A DNA stretch of 64,000 nucleotides from Paenibacillus ferrarius. Lineage in GTDB: Bacteria; Bacillota; Bacilli; Paenibacillales; NBRC-103111. Location of the stretch: positions 62,001 through 126,000 of the forward strand of contig NZ_MBTG01000019.1 in the NCBI RefSeq assembly GCF_002027705.1, given 5' to 3'. Each line of letters starts with the position of its first letter. Positions within the stretch are counted from its first letter, which is position 1. The notes beneath the pieces are model-generated. The model had not been told where the DNA came from and searched no databases. It worked only from the letters and a program-made list of their open reading frames with translations. The position numbers and the translations under genes were made by a program. Below, one piece after another: positions 52,528 through 61,133 of the stretch.

Positions 52528-53184
52528 GTGAACCAACATCCGATCAGGGCTATTCCGCTCGCCATCAGGATCATATCCAACGTCGATGCAGGCTTAGCGC
52601 AGCAGCTCGATTTGAAGCCAGGCATTCGCAGCCTGGGTCTACTAACGTCCAGCATCGACGACGTCGGCTACACGGCTATCGATGAAGCGACGAAGCACGC
52701 AGCCGTTGAAGTCGTGTATGCCCGTTCCTTCTATGCGGGATCGGGACATGCCTCCGGACCGCTGTCCGGCGAATTTATTGGCATTCTTGGCGGCGCCTCG
52801 CCTGCTGAAGTGAGAAGCGGGCTGGATGCCGCTAGGCAGGTGATGGAGACGGGAGCTTGTTTTTACGCTCTTAATGACGAAGGAACCCACGCATACTATG
52901 CGCATGTGGTTTCCAGAACGGGTTCTTACCTTTCTGCATTGGCGGAAATTGCAGAAGGAGAGCCTCTAGCTTACCTCATTGCTCCGCCATTGGAAGCTGT
53001 TTACGGACTAGACGCCGCACTGAAGGCTGCGGATGTGCGAATGTGCAAGTTCTATGGGCCTCCGACGGAGACGAATTTTGCGGGTGGATTGCTGACAGGC
53101 AGTCAATCTGCTTGTCAGGCAGCAGCGGAGGCGTTTGCAGACGCTGTCAAAGGCATAGCTCTTGATCCGAAGAAAATAGGTTGA
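52528..53184 (+). CDS. eutL: Microcompartment shell protein EutL
   Basis: A 218-residue tandem-BMC (trimer) shell protein. It aligns by eye along its length with EutL: AIRIISNVDAGLAQQLDLKPGIRSLGLL, DDVGYTAIDEATKHAAVEVVYARSFYAG, GILGGASPAEVRSGL, AYYAHVVSRTGSYLSA and APPTETNFAGGLLTGSQSACQAA-like text near the end. Start GTG 52528 gives the family N-terminus; earlier in-frame codons would add an odd extension. It forms pseudo-hexamers with a gated pore. First gene of the eut operon after a leader terminator. Confidence 0.92.
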   Translation: MNQHPIRAIPLAIRIISNVDAGLAQQLDLKPGIRSLGLLTSSIDDVGYTAIDEATKHAAVEVVYARSFYAGSGHASGPLSGEFIGILGGASPAEVRSGLDAARQVMETGACFYALNDEGTHAYYAHVVSRTGSYLSALAEIAEGEPLAYLIAPPLEAVYGLDAALKAADVRMCKFYGPPTETNFAGGLLTGSQSACQAAAEAFADAVKGIALDPKKIG

Positions 53185-53206
53185 AATAGAGAAGCGGGTG
53201 ATTCCC

Positions 53207-53752
53207 ATGAATGAAAAGCTAATGTCTCTAGGCATGATTGAAACTTATGGTCTGCCTGCTTTGATAGCAGCAGCAGATGCTGCTGCGAAGACGGCGGATG
53301 TGAAGGTAACGACGTATGAGAAAGTGGATGCCGGCATCGTAACGATTTATATTTTGGGCGATGTTGCAGCAGTCAAAGCCGCCGTAGATGCAGGGGCTGC
53401 TGAAGCGAAGCGAGTGGGCAAGCTGTTGTCCACACATGTAATTCCAAGGCCAGATCCTTCGGTACATGCGTTGATTCAAGAGGCTTGGGCAAACAATCAG
53501 CCAAAAGCCTCGCAGCAGCAGAAGAAGGAATCTGAATCTGAATCTGAATCTGAATCTGAATCTGCTGTCTCCCCATCGCCCGCAAAGACACCGCCAAGCT
53601 GGAGCAAAATGACCGTCGCTCAGCTTAGAGAGCTTGCACAGATTACCCCCCAATTCCCCATTACTGGCCGGGATATTCAATTGGTGAGTAAAGCTGAGCT
53701 GGTGAGGCTGTTCACGGAGCGGGATGCTGAAGGAGGAGATCCTGCGACATGA
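53207..53752 (+). CDS. EutK/EutM-like shell protein with C-terminal helical domain
   Basis: A 181-residue BMC-domain protein. Residues 1-90 are a typical BMC-H fold (SLGMIETYGLPALIAAADAAAKTADV, then GDVAAVKAAVDAGAAEAKRVGKL, then HVIPRPDPSVHALI). A linker contains six Glu-Ser pairs coded by six exact GAATCT copies (53528-53563). A short C-terminal helical domain follows (TVAQLRELAQITPQF, then LVSKAELVRLFTER), which looks like a SAP/Rho-N-type binding fold, as in EutK. The ATG at 53207 is preferred to GTG 53198. It overlaps the next gene by 4 bases. Confidence 0.85.
   Translation: MNEKLMSLGMIETYGLPALIAAADAAAKTADVKVTTYEKVDAGIVTIYILGDVAAVKAAVDAGAAEAKRVGKLLSTHVIPRPDPSVHALIQEAWANNQPKASQQQKKESESESESESESAVSPSPAKTPPSWSKMTVAQLRELAQITPQFPITGRDIQLVSKAELVRLFTERDAEGGDPAT
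53528..53563 (+). repeat. Hexanucleotide tandem repeat (GAATCT)6 inside a shell-protein gene
   Basis: Six exact copies of GAATCT encode (Glu-Ser)6. Slippage would change length in multiples of two residues and never the frame. Confidence 0.9.
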
Positions 53753-55236
53753 AGCTGGATAGCGATTTGCAAGCAATTCAGGAGGTCCGACATTTCCTCC
53801 AAGAGGCGAAGGCGGCACAGAAACAGCTGGAGCAAATGACGCAATCGCAGATTGACGCCATTGTAGCTGCCATGGCGCAAGCGGTGGAATCGGAGGCAGA
53901 ACGGCTGGCCATCCTGGCTGTAGAAGAGACAGGCTTCGGCAACGCCGCTGATAAAAAGGCCAAAAATCTCTTCGTCGCGCGAGACGTCTATGCCGCCATC
54001 AAGGACATGCAAACGGTCGGGATTATTCGCAAAGATGAAGTGAATCAGGTGTGGGAAATCGCTCAACCCGTTGGCATTGTGGCTGCTATCATTCCTTCGA
54101 CAAACCCGACATCGACGGTCATCTTTAAATGTATGATCTCACTCAAATCAAGAAATGCGATCGTGATTAGTCCGCATCCATCGGCGCTGCGCTGTTCGCA
54201 GGAAGCGGCAGCCGTCATGCGGGAGGCAGCGGAGAAAGCGGGAGCCCCGCAAGGGCTGATTCATTGCTTATCGCATCCATCCATTGAAGCCAGCGGGGAA
54301 CTGATGAAGCATAAGCTGACGGATCTCATCTTGGCCACAGGTGGAACGGCCATGGTGAAGGCTGCTTACAGCTCAGGCAAGCCCGCATACGGTGTTGGAC
54401 CAGGCAATGTGCCGGTTTATATCCATCGGAGCGCGAATATCAGCCGCGCTGTGGGCCATATTTTGCAAAGCAAAACGTTCGATTACGGAACGATTTGTGC
54501 GTCGGAGCAGGCGCTCGTCGTCGACGAAGCGGTGAAGGCGGAACTGGTCGCGGAGTTGAAGCGGCAAGGTGCTTACTTTTTGAACGCGGAGGAGAAAGAG
54601 AAGGTTGGCTCGATCCTCACCGCCGGGAAAGGAATGAACCCGCAGGTGGTTGGACGTTCTCCGCAGGTGATTGCGGGCAAGGCAGGCATAACTGTGCCGG
54701 AGACGGCTAAGGTGCTGATCGCAGAGGAAGCGGAAGTCGGACATGAGCATCCTTTTGCTAGGGAGAAACTAAGTCCTGTCCTCGCTTTATATACGGTTAA
54801 GGACTGGCAAGAGGGATGCGATCGCTGCATGGAGCTGTTGGAACTTGGCGGACTTGGACATACGCTTGGCATACATGGCGAGGATTTGTCGATTATTGAG
54901 GCGTTTGGTCTGGAGAAACCGGCATCGCGCATTATCGTCAACACGGGTACAACGTTTGGAGGCATTGGCGCAACAACAGGAATCATGCCGTCGATGACAC
55001 TTGGCTGCGGTGCTTATGGCAACAACATCACGTCGGACAATATCGGTCCCCAGCATTTGATGAACATCAAGCGGGTTGCTTTTGGCATCAAGGAGATGCA
55101 GACAGAGCCTGATGAGAATCGAGTTATTGCACAAGTGGCAGATAGTTTGGAAAGCTCTCATCAGCTTAGCATTACACGCGATGAGGTTGCGCAGATCATA
55201 AGAAACGTGCTTGCTGAGATGCAAGTGATTACATAA
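53749..55236 (+). CDS. eutE: CoA-acylating acetaldehyde dehydrogenase EutE
   Basis: A 495-residue enzyme converting acetaldehyde and CoA to acetyl-CoA with NAD+. Motifs are VAAIIPSTNPTSTVIFKCMISLKSRNAIVISPHPSA, GTICASEQALVVDEA (catalytic Cys in the GTICAS stretch) and NTGTTFGGIGATTGIMPSMTLGCGAYGNN. The N-terminus (SDLQAIQEVRHFLQEAKAAQ) is a helix typical of shell-encapsulation peptides. Overlap ATGA with the preceding shell gene. It acts inside the microcompartment. Confidence 0.93.
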   Translation: MKLDSDLQAIQEVRHFLQEAKAAQKQLEQMTQSQIDAIVAAMAQAVESEAERLAILAVEETGFGNAADKKAKNLFVARDVYAAIKDMQTVGIIRKDEVNQVWEIAQPVGIVAAIIPSTNPTSTVIFKCMISLKSRNAIVISPHPSALRCSQEAAAVMREAAEKAGAPQGLIHCLSHPSIEASGELMKHKLTDLILATGGTAMVKAAYSSGKPAYGVGPGNVPVYIHRSANISRAVGHILQSKTFDYGTICASEQALVVDEAVKAELVAELKRQGAYFLNAEEKEKVGSILTAGKGMNPQVVGRSPQVIAGKAGITVPETAKVLIAEEAEVGHEHPFAREKLSPVLALYTVKDWQEGCDRCMELLELGGLGHTLGIHGEDLSIIEAFGLEKPASRIIVNTGTTFGGIGATTGIMPSMTLGCGAYGNNITSDNIGPQHLMNIKRVAFGIKEMQTEPDENRVIAQVADSLESSHQLSITRDEVAQIIRNVLAEMQVIT

Positions 55237-55254
55237 TCCGAGGAGGAATGTCCA

Positions 55255-55542
55255 ATGGCCGGAGAAATGGCAGCATTAGGTTTAGTAGAAACCAAGGGGC
55301 TTGTAGGTTCAATTGAAGCAGCAGACGCTATGGTAAAGGCAGCAAATGTGAGATTGGTTGGCAAAGTGCATGTGGGCGGAGGCTTGGTAACGGTTATGGT
55401 TCGAGGCGATGTAGGCGCTGTTAAGGCGGCTACGGATGCGGGCGCTGCTGCTGCGGAAAAGGTGGGAGAGCTGGTTTCTGTTCATGTCATTCCTCGCCCG
55501 CATTCAGATATTGAGTTCATTCTTCCTAAGCTTGAAGGATAA
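55255..55542 (+). CDS. eutM: Microcompartment shell protein EutM (BMC-H)
   Basis: A 95-residue hexameric shell protein: ALGLVETKGLVGSIEAADAMVKAANVRLVGKVHVGGGLVTVMVRGDVGAVKAATDAGAAAAEKVG, with VIPRPHSDIE at the end. The canonical shell protein forms the facets. RBS GAGGAGGAA. Confidence 0.95.
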   Translation: MAGEMAALGLVETKGLVGSIEAADAMVKAANVRLVGKVHVGGGLVTVMVRGDVGAVKAATDAGAAAAEKVGELVSVHVIPRPHSDIEFILPKLEG

Positions 55543-55550
55543 GCACGTCT

Positions 55551-56348
55551 ATGGCGCTTATTACGGAAACGCAGCTGCGCACTCAGCTGGTGAAAGGCTT
55601 GCCGAATCCTTTTCCGGTCAAAGAAGAGGATAAGCTGACGCCGGCAGCCGCTGATTTTCTCAAAGATCGAGGGATCGCAGTGGTACGGATTGCATCTGCA
55701 TCCTCAGCGGATACCATCATTCTGCCCGTAAACCACATGACAGAGCGCAAGCTCATCCCAGTCGGCGTGTCCAATCGGCACGTTCATCTGTCTCCTGAGC
55801 ATATCAACTCTTTGTTCGGCAACGGTTACACGTTAACGCCACTTCGCGAGTTGTCTCAAAAGGGTCAGTTTGCTGCGCGCGAAACCCTGACGCTACTGGG
55901 TCCCAGAGGCATCCTCCAGCATGTAAGGATTCTAGGACCACCCCGTGGGGCGTCCCAAGTTGAAATCTCGCGAACCGATGGATATGCGCTGGGCGTTCAC
56001 CCTCCGGTGCGATTATCTGGCGATGTGCAAGGCACACCTGGGATTACACTCATAGGAGCAAGTGGAGCGGTCGTTTTGCAGGAGGGGTTGATTCTTGCCA
56101 AAAACCATGTGCATATGTCTCCGGCAGATGCTCAGGCTTTGGAAGTCACCCAAGGAGATCGTCTTATTGTCCAAACGCTGGGGGAACGGCCGCTCCTTTT
56201 TGCCGATACGATTGTCCGGGTTAGCGAGCAGTTTTCGCTGGATTTTCATATCGATGTGGATGAAGCCAATGCGGCCTTTTTGAATACGGGAGATCAGGTT
56301 CAGCTTATCGGTAGAAACGGTACGATCGCGAGTGCCGAAAGGGGGTAG
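55551..56348 (+). CDS. pduL: Phosphotransacylase PduL/EutD-type with EutT-like N-terminus
   Basis: A 265-residue phosphate acyltransferase. The PTAC domain (residues about 60-265) has the metal-site motifs SNRHVHLSPEH, KNHVHMSPADA and DFHIDVDEANAA. It converts acetyl-CoA to acetyl-phosphate and frees CoA within the shell. Residues 1-48 (MALITETQLRTQL, then LTPAAADFLKDRGIAV) resemble the start of EutT (ITE..LR, LTP.A, DR-I), which may be a targeting segment. The RBS GAAGGA is 12 bases from the ATG. Confidence 0.9.
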   Translation: MALITETQLRTQLVKGLPNPFPVKEEDKLTPAAADFLKDRGIAVVRIASASSADTIILPVNHMTERKLIPVGVSNRHVHLSPEHINSLFGNGYTLTPLRELSQKGQFAARETLTLLGPRGILQHVRILGPPRGASQVEISRTDGYALGVHPPVRLSGDVQGTPGITLIGASGAVVLQEGLILAKNHVHMSPADAQALEVTQGDRLIVQTLGERPLLFADTIVRVSEQFSLDFHIDVDEANAAFLNTGDQVQLIGRNGTIASAERG

Positions 56349-56351
56349 CTC

Positions 56352-57176
56352 TTGATGGAGATCAAGCAAATGGTCGAATCGATTGTGCGGGAGCTTTTGA
56401 TTTCCTTGGAGCCGCAGTCGGTCAAACGGCCAAAGGTGCTTTACATTTTCTATGACAGTACGGCTCATGAGGCTTATACGGATCATTTTATATGGTTAAC
56501 TAATCACCATGTTAATTATGACCGCTTGTGCTTGGATGGCGAAGCTTCCTCATGGCTCGGGAAACATCAGATTGAATGCGGCGGCTACGGCAAAACGATT
56601 GCCTCTGACGAGTTCGCGCCATCCCCGCTCGAGGTGCCTCTTGACTATGAGGGGATCGTGATCCCGGAAATTGATCTTGATAATGCGGCACGCGCTGCTC
56701 TAGGGATGAAAGGAACGATCATTTCTGAAATCATTTTCTCCACATTGGTTCAAAATAAATTTGTTCTCATCGGCGACGATATCTCTGGACTGAAGCGAGC
56801 TGACCGTCGAACGCTCCGAACGCTGACACTGCCTAAGGCTTATGTGAATCTTTTTGATTATTACAAAATGGAACTGCAAATGTACGGCGTGGAATTCGGC
56901 CCATTGAAGCAGCTGGCGGAGATGGCCGTGAATAAAATTCAACCCGGTCCAGAAGTCCCTAATACAGCTATCAACATAGAAACAGAAGAGCGGATAGAAA
57001 CGAATAATTCTATGGTTTACGAAGGAAGGCTGATCTCAGCAGATTGGGTGGAGCGGGAATTCAAGAGCAAACCTTTTGGCTCCCTGCGTGTTGGCAAACG
57101 AACGATTATTTCTTCACTAGCCCAAGATATGCTGAAGGATAAAGGGATCACGATCGACTATGCGGCTGGAAGGTGA
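56352..57176 (+). CDS. Firmicutes-type ethanolamine utilisation protein (Eut_hyp family)
   Basis: A 274-residue protein found in Gram-positive eut operons (TIGR02536-type as I recall). Features are KVLYIFYDSTAHEAYTDHFIWL, IVIPEIDLDNAARAALGMKG, IISEIIFSTLVQNKFVLIGDD, and a C-terminal part with YEGRLISADWVEREFKSKPFGSLRVGKRTIISSLAQDML. The first two-thirds recalls a flavoprotein-like Rossmann fold. It sits between PduL and EutN; role in the compartment is unknown. Confidence 0.75.
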   Translation: MMEIKQMVESIVRELLISLEPQSVKRPKVLYIFYDSTAHEAYTDHFIWLTNHHVNYDRLCLDGEASSWLGKHQIECGGYGKTIASDEFAPSPLEVPLDYEGIVIPEIDLDNAARAALGMKGTIISEIIFSTLVQNKFVLIGDDISGLKRADRRTLRTLTLPKAYVNLFDYYKMELQMYGVEFGPLKQLAEMAVNKIQPGPEVPNTAINIETEERIETNNSMVYEGRLISADWVEREFKSKPFGSLRVGKRTIISSLAQDMLKDKGITIDYAAGR

Positions 57177-57182
57177 GTTCCT

Positions 57183-57491
57183 ATGTTTTTGGGGAAAGTA
57201 ATCGGCAGTGTCTGGGCTACGCAAAAAGAAGTGGGCATGGACAATTTGAAATTATTGGTGATCCAGCCGATGGACTTCAGAGACAGCGAAGCGGGTACTC
57301 CGATCATTGCCGCAGACCGCATTGGCGCCGGTGTCGGGGAGAACGTGATCGTTTCCAGAGGCAGTCCGGCGCGAACCTTGTTCACGGATACAAGGGTGCC
57401 GATCGATGCGATGATCGTAGGCATTGTAGATAGCTATGAGGTCGCTCAAGAAACCGAGGCGAATATATGGAAGAGCAGAAACAGCGAGTGA
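57183..57491 (+). CDS. eutN: Microcompartment vertex protein EutN (BMC-P)
   Basis: A 102-residue pentameric shell vertex protein: MFLGKVIGSVWATQKEVGMDNLKLLVIQP, GTPIIAADRIGAGVGENVIVSRGSPAR and VGIVDSYEV. Its pentamers close the vertices of the shell. Its end overlaps the EutS start by 25 bases, so translation is coupled. Confidence 0.93.
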   Translation: MFLGKVIGSVWATQKEVGMDNLKLLVIQPMDFRDSEAGTPIIAADRIGAGVGENVIVSRGSPARTLFTDTRVPIDAMIVGIVDSYEVAQETEANIWKSRNSE

Positions 57492-57808
57492 TTCAGGAAT
57501 ATGTGCCTGGCAAGCAGCTGACGCTGGCTCATGTGATTGCCAATCCCGATCCGGTATTGTATACGAAGCTGGGCATTGAAGAGCGGAATGCCATCGGCAT
57601 CTTAACGCTCACCCCCACAGAAACCGCGATAATTGCCGCCGATATTGCGACCAAAGCGGCCAACGTGGGTATCGGTTATTTGGACAGATTCACCGGCTCG
57701 CTCGTGCTCACGGGGGAAGTGGCCGCAGTCGAGATGGCGATTGAGGCAGTGAATGTTTTTTTGCTGGATAAGTTGAAATTCACAACGGCACCTATCACGA
57801 GGTCTTGA
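57467..57808 (+). CDS. eutS: Shell protein EutS (circularly permuted BMC-H)
   Basis: A 113-residue shell protein: QEYVPGKQLTLAHVIANP, GIEERNAIGILTLTPTETAIIAADIATKAANVGIGYLDRFTGSLVLTGEV. This is the permuted BMC domain whose bent hexamer fits shell edges. The ATG lies inside eutN, RBS AGGCGAAT. Confidence 0.93.
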   Translation: MEEQKQRVIQEYVPGKQLTLAHVIANPDPVLYTKLGIEERNAIGILTLTPTETAIIAADIATKAANVGIGYLDRFTGSLVLTGEVAAVEMAIEAVNVFLLDKLKFTTAPITRS

Positions 57809-57812
57809 TTTT

Positions 57813-58262
57813 ATGAAAAAAGTGATGATCATCGGCGCGGTTGGAGCTGGCAAATCAACGCTTATCAAAGCTTTGTTCGGGGAGACGGACCCGGCCATCA
57901 AAACCCAAAGTCTCCTATACAGGGACTGGGTGATTGATACTCCGGGTGAATACAGTGAGAATCCGATGTATTATCGCTCGCTAATGGCGACCTCGCATGA
58001 GACTGCGGCTGTTTTGCTTGTTCAGGATGCCACGCGCAGCAGGAATTACTTTCCTCCGGGTTTTGAACAAGGGTTTCCTGTGCAAACCGTAGGAGCTGTG
58101 ACCAAAATCGATCATCCGAAGGCTGATATAGACCAAGCCATCAGGCTTCTGAGGCAGTCGCTGCCGGAAGGGGAGATCTTTGTGACATCAGCGGAATCGG
58201 GGGAAGGGATTCAGCGGCTGAAGGAACGACTTATGGCGATAGTCCATAAACAGGATGGGTGA
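57813..58262 (+). CDS. eutP: EutP/PduV-like GTPase
   Basis: A 149-residue P-loop GTPase: IGAVGAGKSTLIKALFG (Walker A, residues about 7-20), DTPGEYSENPMYY (G3 region), and AVTKIDHPKAD (G4 T-K-I-D). EutP proteins are linked to the shell and to acetate kinase activity in some species; the role here is inferred. The next gene starts 8 bases after its stop. Confidence 0.88.
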   Translation: MKKVMIIGAVGAGKSTLIKALFGETDPAIKTQSLLYRDWVIDTPGEYSENPMYYRSLMATSHETAAVLLVQDATRSRNYFPPGFEQGFPVQTVGAVTKIDHPKADIDQAIRLLRQSLPEGEIFVTSAESGEGIQRLKERLMAIVHKQDG

Positions 58263-58270
58263 AGGGGAAG

Positions 58271-59743
58271 ATGCAGAATCAGTGGATCACAAGTGTAGGT
58301 CTCGATATTGGCACGAGTACGACCAAGATGGTTGTGAGCCGATTGAAATTAGTGCGTTCCTCCGGCGCGCTAAGCCTGCCCCGATTCGAGATTGCGGAGC
58401 GGGAATTGCTGTATGCGAGCCCGATTTACAGCACTCCGCTGAAGAACGGCAATGAAGTGGATGCACAGCAGATCTGGGGAATTGTGCAGCAGGAATACGA
58501 GCAGGCTGGCATTCGCCCCGCAGATTTAAAGTCCGGCGCCGTGATCATCACTGGAGAAACGGCGAATAAAACAAACGCCAGCCAAATCCTGCATCTCCTC
58601 GCCGAGCGCTCAGGCGATTTCGTCGTTGCAACGGCAGGGGCCGATCTGGAGGGACTGCTCGCCGGCAAAGGCGCCGGAGCAGAGCGCCGCTCCATGCAGA
58701 TTCGAGGCGCAGTCGCCAATATTGATATCGGCGGGGGGACGGCGAATGCCGCTATTTTTCAACGAGGCAAGCTCGTAGGAACAGTCACCTTTCATGTTGG
58801 TGGCAGACTTATTCAGTTGGACGCAGCCGGTACTGTCACAGACATATCACCATCTCTTCTGCCATGGCTGAAGGCGAGCGGATACAACCTTAAGACAGGC
58901 GATACGCTTCATTTGGCTTTCGTGAAGGATATCTGCGCAGCCATGTGCCGCTGCATGATGGATTATTTAGCTGGGCGTACCCATCCAGACCAGAACATGC
59001 CGCTTCTTTGTTTATTGAACGGTCAACCGCTCACTACCGCTGCGCAGATTGAAGAATGGATGGTTTCCGGAGGCATCGGGCTTCTCATGGAGGCCAAGAA
59101 ACCGGAGAGCTTGGCGGATATGACGCTGCATCAAGATATCGGGCCTATGCTGGCGCATTGTTGGAACGAACTATCGAGCGAGTATCCCATTCGCAGGATA
59201 CGTGCGGATCAGACGGTCAGAGCAACCGTCATCGGGGCCGGGATGCAGAGTACAGAAATTAGCGGAGCGACCGTACATTTGGATGCCTCGCTGCTGCCGA
59301 TACGCAATCTCCCTGTGCTGAAGCTGAATATAACGCTTCAAATGCTCGAACAAACCGGACTGCTTGCGTACAGGCTGGATGAGTTGATGAATAGCGGCGC
59401 AAGCCTTTTTGACCGGGAGCAGTCCCCACCGTTTGGGCTGGCTTTGTCCGGGATGAATAACCTTACTTATCCATCGCTTCAGCATCTAGCGGAGCAGCTG
59501 CATTCAAGCTTCGTGCACCATTTTCCGACCAGCGAAGTACTAATCGTCATTTGTGAAATGGATATCGCCAAAGCGCTTGGACAATCGTTAGCCAGACGCA
59601 GCGGAGAGAGTCCGAAAGTCATTTGTATTGATCAAATCTCTGTCGAGCATGGGGATTATGTTGATTTAGGCGAGCCGATATCGGGGATCATGATTCCGGT
59701 CGTGGTGAAGACGTTGGCCTTTCCTAACAGAGCGGAGGGATAA
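58271..59743 (+). CDS. eutA: Ethanolamine lyase reactivase EutA
   Basis: A 490-residue ASKHA-fold protein. VGLDIGTSTTKMVVSRL forms the phosphate-1 loop, ANIDIGGGTANAAIFQ the second, and the C-terminal half has GAGMQSTEISGATVH. It exchanges damaged cobalamin in EutBC. ATG 58271 is preferred to GTG 58259 because AAGGGGA lies at 58262-58268. The gene starts 9 bases after eutP. Confidence 0.92.
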   Translation: MQNQWITSVGLDIGTSTTKMVVSRLKLVRSSGALSLPRFEIAERELLYASPIYSTPLKNGNEVDAQQIWGIVQQEYEQAGIRPADLKSGAVIITGETANKTNASQILHLLAERSGDFVVATAGADLEGLLAGKGAGAERRSMQIRGAVANIDIGGGTANAAIFQRGKLVGTVTFHVGGRLIQLDAAGTVTDISPSLLPWLKASGYNLKTGDTLHLAFVKDICAAMCRCMMDYLAGRTHPDQNMPLLCLLNGQPLTTAAQIEEWMVSGGIGLLMEAKKPESLADMTLHQDIGPMLAHCWNELSSEYPIRRIRADQTVRATVIGAGMQSTEISGATVHLDASLLPIRNLPVLKLNITLQMLEQTGLLAYRLDELMNSGASLFDREQSPPFGLALSGMNNLTYPSLQHLAEQLHSSFVHHFPTSEVLIVICEMDIAKALGQSLARRSGESPKVICIDQISVEHGDYVDLGEPISGIMIPVVVKTLAFPNRAEG

Positions 59744-59747
59744 GCCC

Positions 59748-61109
59748 GTGAATCTGAAAACTACGCTGCTGGGTACAACCTTTCAGTTTAAGCATTTAAA
59801 GGAAGTCATGGCGAAGGCGAATGAGGAGAAATCCGGCGATCAGCTGGCCGGTATCTCGGCGCAAGATGCGAAGGAACGGATCGCCGCCAAGCTGGTCCTG
59901 TCCGATTTAACCATGGCCGATATTCGCAATCATCCTCTGCTGCCACCGGAAATCGATGAGGTTTCGCGGGTTATCGAGGAAGGGCTGAACGAGAAGATTT
60001 ATACGGAGCTGCGCAATTGGACGGTGGCTGAGCTGCGGGAATATTTGCTGCGGCAAGAAACGGGAAACGATGAAATTCGCCGAATTTCCCGCGGTTTAAC
60101 GAGTGAGATGGTCGCTGCTGCGGCCAAATTAATGAGCAATCTCGATCTGGTGCAAGCTGCGTCCAAAATGGAGGTCACCTCGCATTGCAATATTACGATT
60201 GGTCAAAAAGGCGTGCTGTCTGGCCGGGCTCAGCCTAATCATCCTACGGACAATATCCAGGGCATGAAGGCTGCTTTATTTGAAGCTCTCAGCTATGGTA
60301 TCGGGGATGCCGTGATTGGGATTAATCCGGTTATTGATTCCGCAGATAGCGTCAAAAATATGTTGCTGGCCACCAAAGAAGTCATGGAAAAATGGCAAAT
60401 TCCAACGCAGAATTGCGTGCTAGCACATATTAAGACCCAGATGCGGGCTATTCGCCAAGGCGCTCCTGCCGATATGGTGTTTCAGAGCTTGGCTGGAACC
60501 GAAGAGGGGAATCGAGCGTTTGGCATTGATGTGGCTTTGCTGGACGAAGCTGATGCGCTGATTGCCAGAGAAGGCACCGGGACTGGGCCGAACCTGTGGT
60601 ATTTTGAAACAGGCCAAGGGTCGGAATTGTCAGCTGAAGCGCATCATGGTATCGACCAAGTTACACTGGAGTCCCGCTGTTATGGCCTGGCTCGCAAATA
60701 TAAGCCATTTATCGTCAACACGGTTGTCGGCTTCATCGGACCTGAGTATTTATATGACAGCAAGCAGGTAATTCGGGCAGGTTTGGAGGATCATTTCATG
60801 GGCAAGCTCCAGCAGCTACCGATGGGTGTGGATGTTTGCTATACCAACCATATGAAGGCGGATCAGAACGATATGGATAACTTGGCGGTGCTGCTTTCCG
60901 CAGCGGGCGTCAATTATCTGATTGGCGTGGCGATGGCAGATGACTGCATGCTTAATTATCAATCGACCAGCTATCATGATATCGCCACATTGCGGGAATT
61001 AATGAGATTGCGCCCGGCTCCTGCCTTTGAGCAGTGGTTGGTGAAGATGGGCATTATGGACAATGGTCGATTAACACCGCTGGCGGGAGATCCGACCCTT
61101 TTTATGTAG
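59748..61109 (+). CDS. eutB: Ethanolamine ammonia-lyase large subunit EutB
   Basis: A 453-residue TIM-barrel B12 enzyme subunit: FQFKHLKEVMAKANEEKSGDQLAGISA, GVLSGRAQPNHPTDN, GIGDAVIGINPVIDSADSVK, FETGQGSELSAEAHHGIDQVTLESRCY and NHMKADQNDMDNLAVLLSAAGVNY. Start is GTG at 59748. With EutC it splits ethanolamine to acetaldehyde and ammonia; it needs adenosylcobalamin, but no EutT is visible in the window. Confidence 0.97.
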   Translation: MNLKTTLLGTTFQFKHLKEVMAKANEEKSGDQLAGISAQDAKERIAAKLVLSDLTMADIRNHPLLPPEIDEVSRVIEEGLNEKIYTELRNWTVAELREYLLRQETGNDEIRRISRGLTSEMVAAAAKLMSNLDLVQAASKMEVTSHCNITIGQKGVLSGRAQPNHPTDNIQGMKAALFEALSYGIGDAVIGINPVIDSADSVKNMLLATKEVMEKWQIPTQNCVLAHIKTQMRAIRQGAPADMVFQSLAGTEEGNRAFGIDVALLDEADALIAREGTGTGPNLWYFETGQGSELSAEAHHGIDQVTLESRCYGLARKYKPFIVNTVVGFIGPEYLYDSKQVIRAGLEDHFMGKLQQLPMGVDVCYTNHMKADQNDMDNLAVLLSAAGVNYLIGVAMADDCMLNYQSTSYHDIATLRELMRLRPAPAFEQWLVKMGIMDNGRLTPLAGDPTLFM

Positions 61110-61133
61110 CGCCAGCGCGAAGGAGGAACCGTC

